Assembly: GCA_913052275.1 (NCBI GenBank)
Contig: CAJXDX010000125.1
Span: 1 to 5,329 of the forward strand
Direction of reading: 5' to 3'
Source: an uncultured Pseudomonadota bacterium
GTDB lineage: Bacteria; SAR324; NAC60-12
Length of the DNA: 5,329 nucleotides
Of this stretch, positions 1-5,329 are shown piece after piece. How positions within the stretch are numbered: the stretch's first letter is position 1; each line of letters opens with the position of its first letter. The notes beneath the pieces were generated by a model that was given only the letters and a program-made list of their open reading frames with translations, was not told the origin of the DNA and made no database searches. The position numbers and the translations under genes were made by a program.

Positions 1-660
1 CCAAAGGGCAGGATTGAACAAATGCTGTCCGGCAGCCCGGTTTTTTTGTTTATGAAAGGCACTCCTGAGTCGCCTCAGTGTGGTTTTTCAAGTAAAGTTA
101 CAGAAATTTTGAGATCATGGAAAGTACCTTTCCAGTCATTTGATGTGCTCTCAGACGAAAGCATCAGACAAGGTATCAAGGACTACGCAAACTGGCCTAC
201 AATCCCTCAGCTTTACATCAATAAAGAATTTGTTGGCGGTACTGATATTGTGGATGAAATGTCCAGCAACGGTGAGCTTGGTGATTTGCTGAAAGAAGCT
301 TTTCCGGACAAGGAAATTACTCCTCCACCTCCTCCGGCCGAAGTTCAGGAAGTTCCAGCTATGGAAGCCGCAGAAATTTTAAAGGGCAATCCTGATATTC
401 GCCTGCTGGATGTTAGAAGTCCTCAGGAACGTGAGCAGGCTTGCATTGAAAATTCTGTGTTACTTGATCAGGAACTGGTTGAGGAAATGCTTGGATCCTG
501 GGATCCTGAATCACCATTGATGTTTTACTGTCATGTGGGTCAGAGGAGCAGGCAAGCTGCTCAGTATTTTACTTCACAGGGATTTCAGCATGTTTACAAT
601 ATATCCGATGGCATTAGCGGCTGGTCAAGTAGTGTAGATTCCTCAATTCCTCAATACTGA
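1..660 (+). CDS. Monothiol CGFS glutaredoxin (Grx4/GrxD type) fused to a C-terminal rhodanese domain, 5'-partial
   Basis: Probably binds or transfers a glutathione-ligated [2Fe-2S] cluster in the cytosol (family knowledge) and carries a second domain able to handle persulfide sulfur. The reading frame is open to base 1 and reads PKGRIEQ before the first ATG at 22. This matches the N-terminal helix of Grx4 proteins, so the true start lies upstream and the ATG at 22 is internal. Counting from that Met, the glutaredoxin domain (about 1-93) shows the KGTP motif (12-15), the CGFS active site (Cys20), WPTIPQ with the cis-proline (58-63) and VGGTDI (71-76). A proline-rich linker with five prolines (101-105) follows. 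The rhodanese domain (about 112-208) shows LLDVR (128-132) and the loop CHVGQRS with the presumed catalytic Cys170. It heads a run of same-strand genes and precedes an Fe-S carrier gene by 33 bases, which supports a role in Fe-S metabolism. Domain identities are secure; the joint function is inferred. Confidence 0.93.
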   Translation, partial: PKGRIEQMLSGSPVFLFMKGTPESPQCGFSSKVTEILRSWKVPFQSFDVLSDESIRQGIKDYANWPTIPQLYINKEFVGGTDIVDEMSSNGELGDLLKEAFPDKEITPPPPPAEVQEVPAMEAAEILKGNPDIRLLDVRSPQEREQACIENSVLLDQELVEEMLGSWDPESPLMFYCHVGQRSRQAAQYFTSQGFQHVYNISDGISGWSSSVDSSIPQY

Positions 661-693
661 CAATTAAGCCAGTTTTTTACAGGCTCATAGATT

Positions 694-1080
694 ATGGAAA
701 AAGAAAAAGAGCTTCCTTCAGTTGTACTTACTGAAAGGGCCGCGCAGGTTTTCAAAGAATCCTGCGAAGCGGAAGGCCTGACTTTACAGGACACTTTTTT
801 GCGAATCGGTGCCCGACCAGGAGGATGTTCGGGATGGAAATATGAGCTAGAGTCTAACTCACCAGAAGACGTTGGACCAAATGACATTCAAATCCTTTCA
901 CAAGACGTTTCCGTAATTGTTGATCGGGAAGCACTCACAGATATTTTGGGGCCCATCCGCATTGACTATTCAGACAAAAATCTGGTAGAGCAGGGTTTTG
1001 TCTTTGAGCAGTTGATAACCGGACATCAGTGCGGTTGCGGTGAATCTTTCACTCCAGTAAGAGATCTGAAAAACGGATAA
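694..1080 (+). CDS. A-type iron-sulfur cluster carrier (IscA/ErpA/HesB family)
   Basis: A 128-residue cytosolic protein, near the normal A-type length of roughly 105-130. Family members bind Fe or an Fe-S cluster and pass clusters to apo-enzymes. The three family cysteines are present: Cys45 in the GGCSG motif and Cys113 and Cys115 in the C-terminal CGCGESF motif. The start of the domain (VVLTERAAQVFKE) and the LGPIRIDY and LVEQGFVF stretches also fit the fold. The usual aromatic after GGCSG is a tryptophan (Trp48), and there is an extra cysteine at 24 not typical of the family. The ATG at 694 has only a weak AGG (681-683) ten bases upstream. The gene follows the glutaredoxin-rhodanese gene by 33 bases and abuts yggT, so co-transcription is likely. 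I cannot tell from sequence alone whether it is an IscA, ErpA, SufA or HesB orthologue, so I leave the symbol blank. Confidence 0.93.
   Translation: MEKEKELPSVVLTERAAQVFKESCEAEGLTLQDTFLRIGARPGGCSGWKYELESNSPEDVGPNDIQILSQDVSVIVDREALTDILGPIRIDYSDKNLVEQGFVFEQLITGHQCGCGESFTPVRDLKNG
1075..1077 (+). promoter_or_regulatory. Likely Shine-Dalgarno core (GGA) that decides the yggT start
   Basis: GGA lies at the end of the A-type carrier gene, six bases before the ATG at 1084 and three bases before an alternative TTG at 1081. The spacing favours ATG 1084 over TTG 1081. The match is only three bases, so this is a weak site, and coupling to the preceding stop (TAA at 1078-1080) probably helps. Confidence 0.4.
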
Positions 1081-1083
1081 TTG

Positions 1084-1710
1084 ATGGTCCAGTTTCTTGA
1101 ATGGCTGGCGGATGCATGCTGCTTTGGGCTATTCTTATATAAATGGATCATCATTGCAGCTGTGATTTTGACCTGGGTCAGCGCTGATCCCCATAACCAC
1201 ATTGTGCAATGGATCGGAAGGGTAACACGCCCCTTATGGGTCTGGTGCGAAAACTGGATGCCGGTTATGATGGCACATTTCAGTGCTTATGCCTCTATCC
1301 TTGTTGTAATTTTTGCCCAGATTGTCCTGCCTGCAGAAATACGTTCTTTGAATCTGCTATTTCACGGTCAAACCGATGCTCAAGGTTTTTTGTTTCAGAG
1401 CGGGGGACACTTGCTGCAGGGAACCACTATTGTACTGCAGAGCCTGCTGTTTTTTTTCATATTCGTGCTGATAATATGGTTTGTGCTTACACTGGTCAAC
1501 CCTTCCTTAAGCAATCCACTGGTACGCATCATTCATGTACTTGCTGATCCGCTCATAACTCCTCTTCAGCGATATCTGCCCCGCACAAGAATAGACTGGT
1601 CTCCTCTGGTGGGAGTACTGCTGTTTTACCTGATCAGCTCAACCATAATCTCTCCCATCAGCTATTACGGCAGCACGCTGTCATTCCCGGTTTCTATCTG
1701 CGTTTATTGA
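1084..1710 (+). CDS. yggT: YggT/YlmG family integral membrane protein with two YggT repeats
   Basis: A 208-residue inner-membrane protein with about four hydrophobic helices (roughly 11-33, 66-83, 115-138 and 173-192). It contains the YggT signature twice: residues 21-60 (ILTWVSADPHNHIVQWIGRV, then TRP and WMP) and 131-166 (LTLVNPSLSNPLVRIIHVLA, then DPL and YLP). In each copy a helix ends in an N/D-P loop, followed by an amphipathic stretch and a proline turn. This two-repeat form and length resemble Escherichia coli YggT. The biochemical role is not settled; relatives have been linked to osmotic stress tolerance and, in cyanobacteria and plastids (YlmG), to nucleoid distribution and cytochrome assembly. 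I prefer ATG 1084 over TTG 1081 because of the GGA six bases upstream. It sits directly behind the Fe-S carrier gene, and its stop is one base from the next small ORF, so it is probably translated as part of the operon. Confidence 0.88.
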   Translation: MVQFLEWLADACCFGLFLYKWIIIAAVILTWVSADPHNHIVQWIGRVTRPLWVWCENWMPVMMAHFSAYASILVVIFAQIVLPAEIRSLNLLFHGQTDAQGFLFQSGGHLLQGTTIVLQSLLFFFIFVLIIWFVLTLVNPSLSNPLVRIIHVLADPLITPLQRYLPRTRIDWSPLVGVLLFYLISSTIISPISYYGSTLSFPVSICVY

Positions 1711-1711
1711 C

Positions 1712-1873
1712 ATGATGCTTTTAGCATTACATATTGTGGCCATTGGAAGTGTAGTTGGAGTCACTGCATATATTGCTTATTATCTGGGGAAAAAAGATGG
1801 GCTCGATTCTGCAGAAAAAGAGCAGGGAAAAAATGGGAATATTAAGGTATCCGCTGGATTTGAAAAAAAATAG
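1712..1873 (+). CDS. Predicted 53-residue single-pass membrane microprotein, unrecognised
   Basis: I do not recognise this protein. The frame starts at ATG 1712 (a second ATG follows at once), one base after the yggT stop, and ends at TAG 1871-1873. The product begins with a hydrophobic helix of about 24 residues (MMLLALHIVAIGSVVGVTAY, then IAYYLG), followed by a charged tail rich in Lys, Asp, Glu and Gly (KKDGLDSAEKEQGKNGNIKV, ending GFEKK). The small residues and glycines in the helix (GSVVG) could allow helix packing. No Shine-Dalgarno sequence is visible, so translation would depend on coupling to yggT termination. In its favour are the one-base spacing, the clean helix-plus-charged-tail layout and codons like those of the neighbours. 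Against it are its short length and the lack of a recognised family. It is the last plus-strand gene before the convergent hisD. Confidence 0.62.
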   Translation: MMLLALHIVAIGSVVGVTAYIAYYLGKKDGLDSAEKEQGKNGNIKVSAGFEKK

Positions 1874-1894
1874 TAATACTTTTGAAAATATTAC
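1863..1894 (-). terminator. Probable intrinsic terminator of hisD (AT-rich hairpin plus U-tract)
   Basis: Read on the minus strand, three bases past the hisD stop, there is a stem GTAATA / TATTAC (1873-1878 with 1889-1894) around a ten-base loop. A TA then precedes a run of eight T (1863-1870). The layout is that of a Rho-independent terminator, but the stem is only six pairs with a single G-C, so it may be weak. The plus-strand side lacks a comparable T-run, so it is unlikely to be an efficient terminator for the opposing operon. The T-run lies within the last codons of the microprotein gene. Confidence 0.45.
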
Positions 1895-1897
1895 AAT

Positions 1898-3175
1898 TTA
1901 CAAATTATCCAGACGTGCCTGGATTGCTGCTGCATGGGAAAACAGCTCTTCTTCTTCCGCAAAGCGAATAATTTGCTCACCCTGGCTTTGCAGACGTTCA
2001 GCAGAATAACTGATAACAGAACTTGTTTTCACAAAGTCCTGAACCCCAAGTGGTGAAGAAAATTTTGCACATCCTGAAGTTGGTAAGGTATGGTTTGGAC
2101 CGGCAAAATAATCACCTACCGGTTCAGGTGTGTTTGGACCAAGAAAAATTGCGCCTGCGTTGCGAATACGGTATAGGTCATCAAATGGTTCTTTGGTCAG
2201 GACCTCAAGGTGTTCCGGTGCAAGCTCATTTACAACTTCAAATATTTCCTCCATATCCTCCGCCAGTATTATTGCAGAACGGTTCTTAAAAGAAGCTTCA
2301 ATAATTTCTCTTCGCGGCAGTGCCGGGACCAGTTTTTTTAGACGGTCTGCCACTTTTTTTGCCTGTTTCTCTGATGTTGTGACTAGAAAAGCTCCTGCAT
2401 CAGGATCATGTTCAGCCTGAGAGAGCATGTCTCTCACAAGATAGTCAACAGGTATATCTTCACGGTCACAGACAATCATAATTTCACTTGGTCCCGCAAA
2501 AGAGTCGATACCTACGGTTCCATAAACCTGTCTTTTAGCCTCTGCGACATAAGCATTTCCCGGGCCGGTAATTTTGACTACTTTTTCAATGGATTCTGTT
2601 CCATAAGCCAGTGCAGCAATTGACTGCGCCCCGCCAACGGCATAAAGCTCTTCTAAACCCATAAAAGCCGCGGTGGCCATAACTAAAGGGTGAGGTAATC
2701 CGGAAGGTCCAGGTGGAGAAACAAGCGCAATTCTTGGAACTTCCGCAATTTGGGCAGGAATTGCATTCATCAACAAGGTTGATGGATAAGCAGCACGACC
2801 TCCCGGGATATAAATGCCTGCACTGTCAACAGGCGTAACTTTCCAGCCCAATACAGAGCCATCCGAACTGAAATCAAGCCGGCTGTCTGTTTTCTGCCGC
2901 TCGTGAAAAAGCATGATATTATCTGCTGCTTGCTGCAGAACGAGGAACAGATCGTCTTCCAGGTTGTCTAGTGCTTCCTCCAGTGCGGACTCAGGAACCA
3001 GCCATGATTCGGGAATTACCTTGTCAAATTGTTCAGTATATTCTCGCAAAGCAGCATCACCGCTTTTGCGTACTTTAGTTAAAATTTCCTGTACTGTGCT
3101 GGATACGTCAGTTTTTTCTACAACATCAATGGATTTTGAAAAAGACTTAAATCCTTTGTAGATTTTTACCTGCAT
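1898..3175 (-). CDS. hisD: Histidinol dehydrogenase
   Basis: Catalyses the last two steps of histidine biosynthesis: the NAD-dependent, zinc-requiring oxidation of L-histidinol to L-histidine in the cytosol. The 425-residue length matches the family (about 430). Family signatures run in order: AGIYIPGGRAAYPST (119-133), VGGAQSIAALAYGT (180-193), KITGPGN (201-207), DSFAGPSEI (224-232), LSQAEHDPDAG (251-261), ELAPEHLE (317-324), EPVGDYFAGPNHTLPT (351-366) and a C-terminal SHAAAIQAR (413-421). By alignment to the E. coli enzyme the zinc ligands are Gln253, His256, Asp355 and His414, and the catalytic pair is Glu321-His322, so it should be active. The ATG at 3175 gives a normal N-terminus, though no clear Shine-Dalgarno is seen. 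It lies 93 bases downstream of smc on the same strand with no other his gene nearby; I see no convincing promoter or attenuator in that gap. The end converges on the plus-strand operon. Confidence 0.98.
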   Translation of the reverse strand: MQVKIYKGFKSFSKSIDVVEKTDVSSTVQEILTKVRKSGDAALREYTEQFDKVIPESWLVPESALEEALDNLEDDLFLVLQQAADNIMLFHERQKTDSRLDFSSDGSVLGWKVTPVDSAGIYIPGGRAAYPSTLLMNAIPAQIAEVPRIALVSPPGPSGLPHPLVMATAAFMGLEELYAVGGAQSIAALAYGTESIEKVVKITGPGNAYVAEAKRQVYGTVGIDSFAGPSEIMIVCDREDIPVDYLVRDMLSQAEHDPDAGAFLVTTSEKQAKKVADRLKKLVPALPRREIIEASFKNRSAIILAEDMEEIFEVVNELAPEHLEVLTKEPFDDLYRIRNAGAIFLGPNTPEPVGDYFAGPNHTLPTSGCAKFSSPLGVQDFVKTSSVISYSAERLQSQGEQIIRFAEEEELFSHAAAIQARLDNL

Positions 3176-3268
3176 TTTATTGCTGTGAATAATTTATTTG
3201 GTTTTGTCCAATTGAGAAATTTTGAGCAGGATTTGATAACAGAAAAAGGAATTGGGCAGATCTGCAAA

Positions 3269-5329
3269 TCAGGCAATCAGGCGCTCTGCTTCCTGGAATT
3301 CCACAGAAACAGTTTTGGAAATTCCTGGATTTTCCATTGTAACACCATACAATATGTCTCCGATTTCCATGGTTTTTTTGTTGTGGGTGATAAGAATGAA
3401 CTGGGCATTTTGTGTTAAGCTTGTGATCAGCCTGTTGAAACGTACTACATTCACGTCATCAAGCGGTGCGTCAACTTCGTCAAGCAAACAAAAAGGAGTT
3501 GGTTTGACCAGGAAAATTGCAAACAGCAGTGAGATTGCCGTCAATGCCTTTTCTCCTCCTGAAAGTAAATTGATGTTTTGCAGTTTTTTTCCTTGAGGTT
3601 GTGCCACTATATCAACGCCGGCATTCAAAAGGTCCTCCGATTCGGTCAGTAAAAGTTTAGCTTCTCCTCCTTCAAATAAGGTACCAAAAACACTTTGGAA
3701 ATTCTCATTTACCTGATCAAACATTTCCTTGAAACGGCGACGGGATTCAATGTTTATATCCTTGATAGTTGCTTTCAAATCCTCCATTGCTTTTTGCAGA
3801 TCTTCAGATTGCGTATGCAAAAAATTAATCCGTTCATGCAATGCCTCATATTCCTCAGGCGCAGCAAGGTTTACTGCTCCCATTGCGTTTAAACGTGCTT
3901 TAAGTGAGCGCAGTTCCTGCCCCATTTTATTATGATCGGCGGTTTCAACATCAATTTCTGCAAGAATAGCTTCAGGAGTTTGTTCGGTTATCTCCCGCAA
4001 TTGCTCCTCAAACTTTTCTCGCTGAATTCTGAATTCAGTCAGTCTGAGAGATTGCTGATGAGCTTCATTTACAGTATTATCCAGCAGACTTTGACGTTCC
4101 TGAATTTTTTGAATATGAGCTGTCTGTTCTTCGTTTTTTTGTTCATGAAGCAAAATTTCCTCATCCAGTTCCAGTCTGATGTTAGAACGATCTTCCAGCA
4201 TGCCCTCAAAAGATTGATCAATATCCAAAATACGCTTCTGACTGTTTTCTATCCTCAGATTACCTTCAGCAATAGCAGTATCAAGCTGCTCGAGGCGCTG
4301 ACTTGTTTCTTCACATTCACGCTGCAAGCGCGCCTTAGTTTCCATCAGATTTTTCTGCTGCTCTGTTGCCTCGGTTAAGGAAACACGATGGGCCAGTAAT
4401 TTCTCAGCAGTTGAATCTAGCTGAGTTTGCAACTCCTGAATCCGTTCCTGTAAATCTCCAGTTTTTATTTCCAGTTCTGATCGTTCATTTTCGAGAGATG
4501 ATATCCTTTCCACAGCAGTACTTTCCTTAACCCTTGATGTATTAATTTCCTCAAGGATACTTTCTGAATCCTGTGAAAGCTGTGAAACTGATTGCTGCAT
4601 TCGACGTTCTTCCAGCTGGTGATGTTCAAGTTCCTTGTTGCCGCTCAGTAACGAAAACTCCAGTTTGCGGGACTCTTCTTCACAGGATTCCTGTTCTGCT
4701 TTTAAGGATTCATATTCCTTCTGGAGATTATCTAATTCTAATTCCAGTTGATTGATTTTTTCACTTAATTCAACAGCATATTTTTCAACATCACTTATTT
4801 CCTGCTGGCGCTGTAAAAAACCCAGTGACCCGGATTGAACTGTGCCCATGCTTACTGAAGCATTTGACAGACGAATTCCTGATGAGGAAAGCATTTCAAT
4901 TGGAGCATCCGGCCAGTTGTTTCCAAATTCATTCCAAAAGTTCGTGTCGTCATTGAGCAAATAAAAGCGCGAAAAAAACTTTGTGCCCCACTCCTGCAGT
5001 GGTTCCTCAATTTTCAGAATTTTGGGTAAAGGAACACCTGAATTTTCCATGGCTTGTGATGCTGATGCCGGACGGTCCAGTGCCACGAATTGAAGTTGTC
5101 CAAGCTCATTTTCAGCGCAAAATGATTCTATTTGCGGTAGCATTTCTGCACGCTCAATCACCACCCAGTCCAGCACTTCTGCCATTACTTGGGACACCAT
5201 TTCCAATTCTTCCGAAGAAACGGATATATAATCAGCCAGAAGCCCGGAGACTCCGAACTGCTTCTTTTTTTCAGGATTTTCATGCATTAACTGCATGAAA
5301 ATTTTCACACTGTCTTTGAATCCTTCATA
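3269..5329 (-). CDS. smc: Chromosome segregation protein Smc, C-terminal two thirds (N-terminus outside the window)
   Basis: Smc is the ATP-driven DNA-loop-organising core of bacterial condensin, usually working with ScpA and ScpB on the nucleoid. 686 residues are visible, and the frame is open to the right edge. The first codons read YEGFKDSVKIF, a sequence typical of the end of the ascending coiled coil. The in-frame GTG at 5308 is therefore not a start, and the Walker A half lies beyond the edge. Counting from the edge: hinge about 25-177 (starting GVSGLLADYI), descending coiled coil about 178-535 with long Glu/Gln/Leu heptads, the conserved NAMGAVNLAAPEEYE (481-495), then the C-terminal ATPase lobe. 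The lobe has the ABC signature LSGGE (589-593), Walker B FCLLDE (613-618, Asp617 and Glu618), D-loop region APLDD and the switch His649 in THNK. All ATPase motifs of this half are intact. The second hinge half looks divergent. It probably leads into hisD after 93 bases. Confidence 0.97.
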   Translation of the reverse strand, partial: YEGFKDSVKIFMQLMHENPEKKKQFGVSGLLADYISVSSEELEMVSQVMAEVLDWVVIERAEMLPQIESFCAENELGQLQFVALDRPASASQAMENSGVPLPKILKIEEPLQEWGTKFFSRFYLLNDDTNFWNEFGNNWPDAPIEMLSSSGIRLSNASVSMGTVQSGSLGFLQRQQEISDVEKYAVELSEKINQLELELDNLQKEYESLKAEQESCEEESRKLEFSLLSGNKELEHHQLEERRMQQSVSQLSQDSESILEEINTSRVKESTAVERISSLENERSELEIKTGDLQERIQELQTQLDSTAEKLLAHRVSLTEATEQQKNLMETKARLQRECEETSQRLEQLDTAIAEGNLRIENSQKRILDIDQSFEGMLEDRSNIRLELDEEILLHEQKNEEQTAHIQKIQERQSLLDNTVNEAHQQSLRLTEFRIQREKFEEQLREITEQTPEAILAEIDVETADHNKMGQELRSLKARLNAMGAVNLAAPEEYEALHERINFLHTQSEDLQKAMEDLKATIKDINIESRRRFKEMFDQVNENFQSVFGTLFEGGEAKLLLTESEDLLNAGVDIVAQPQGKKLQNINLLSGGEKALTAISLLFAIFLVKPTPFCLLDEVDAPLDDVNVVRFNRLITSLTQNAQFILITHNKKTMEIGDILYGVTMENPGISKTVSVEFQEAERLIA

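Noticed and set aside
493..508. Exact 8-base tandem repeat GGATCCTG inside the rhodanese domain, a possible slippage duplication
   Set aside because: The frame is intact and the encoded GSWDPE stretch suits the variable loop before the active-site strand, so nothing indicates a frameshift or a regulatory role.
651..887. Minus-strand 78-residue frame opposite the start of the A-type carrier gene
   Set aside because: It lies antisense to a well supported conserved gene, its product has no recognisable motif and there is no ribosome site; it is a shadow frame.
1209..1547. Plus-strand 112-residue cysteine-rich frame inside yggT
   Set aside because: It is an out-of-frame reading of a clear YggT coding region. 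The cysteines come from shifted Leu/Val codons and form no spaced metal-binding pattern.
1755..2009. Plus-strand 84-residue frame overlapping the microprotein and the 3' end of hisD
   Set aside because: It crosses the convergent junction and runs antisense to hisD, with a low-complexity Lys/Ser product; the 53-residue frame at 1712 explains the first part better.
3256..3265. Perfect palindrome GCAGATCTGC downstream of the smc stop as a terminator or operator
   Set aside because: It has no loop and no following T-run, and a single 10-base palindrome is not enough to call an operator.
3932..4378. Plus-strand 148-residue Phe/Leu-rich frame that resembles a membrane protein
   Set aside because: It is antisense to the Smc coiled coil; Glu, Lys and Gln codons read in reverse give Phe and Leu, so the hydrophobicity is an artefact.
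5306..5308. GTG as a possible start for a short, hinge-only Smc-like protein
   Set aside because: The frame stays open to the window edge, and the upstream residues YEGFKDS match normal Smc sequence before the hinge, so this is an internal valine codon.

Overview
The window looks like a piece of a Gram-negative bacterial chromosome of moderate GC content (low-to-mid 40s percent by eye). It holds compact housekeeping-type genes and no sign of a mobile element, CRISPR array, tRNA or rRNA. The CGFS glutaredoxin, the A-type Fe-S carrier, a two-repeat YggT protein and a canonical bacterial Smc (rather than MukB) fit a proteobacterial-type lineage outside the enteric group. A deltaproteobacterial or SAR324-like source is possible, but that is only a guess, since no rRNA or other taxonomic marker is present.

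The left arm (1 to 1873, plus strand) reads as one tight operon. It starts with a monothiol CGFS glutaredoxin fused to a C-terminal rhodanese domain, cut by the window edge at its 5' end. An IscA/ErpA/HesB-type Fe-S carrier with all three cluster cysteines follows 33 bases later. A YggT-family membrane protein comes next, starting within a few bases of the carrier's stop. Last is an unrecognised 53-residue single-helix membrane microprotein that begins one base after the yggT stop. The first two genes point to Fe-S cluster storage, transfer or repair, with a sulfur-handling rhodanese domain physically attached to the cluster-binding glutaredoxin.

The right arm (1898 to 5329, minus strand) carries the C-terminal two thirds of Smc (hinge, descending coiled coil and C-terminal ATPase lobe; the N-terminal part lies beyond the right edge). 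After a 93-base gap comes a complete histidinol dehydrogenase, hisD, with all metal and catalytic residues, and no other his gene in view. The two arms converge. An AT-rich hairpin with a U-tract lies just past hisD, between it and the microprotein gene.

Most of the content is ordinary core genome. The points worth a second look are the glutaredoxin-rhodanese fusion beside an A-type carrier, the small membrane ORF, and an apparently divergent second half of the Smc hinge. I found no evidence of a new multi-gene system.
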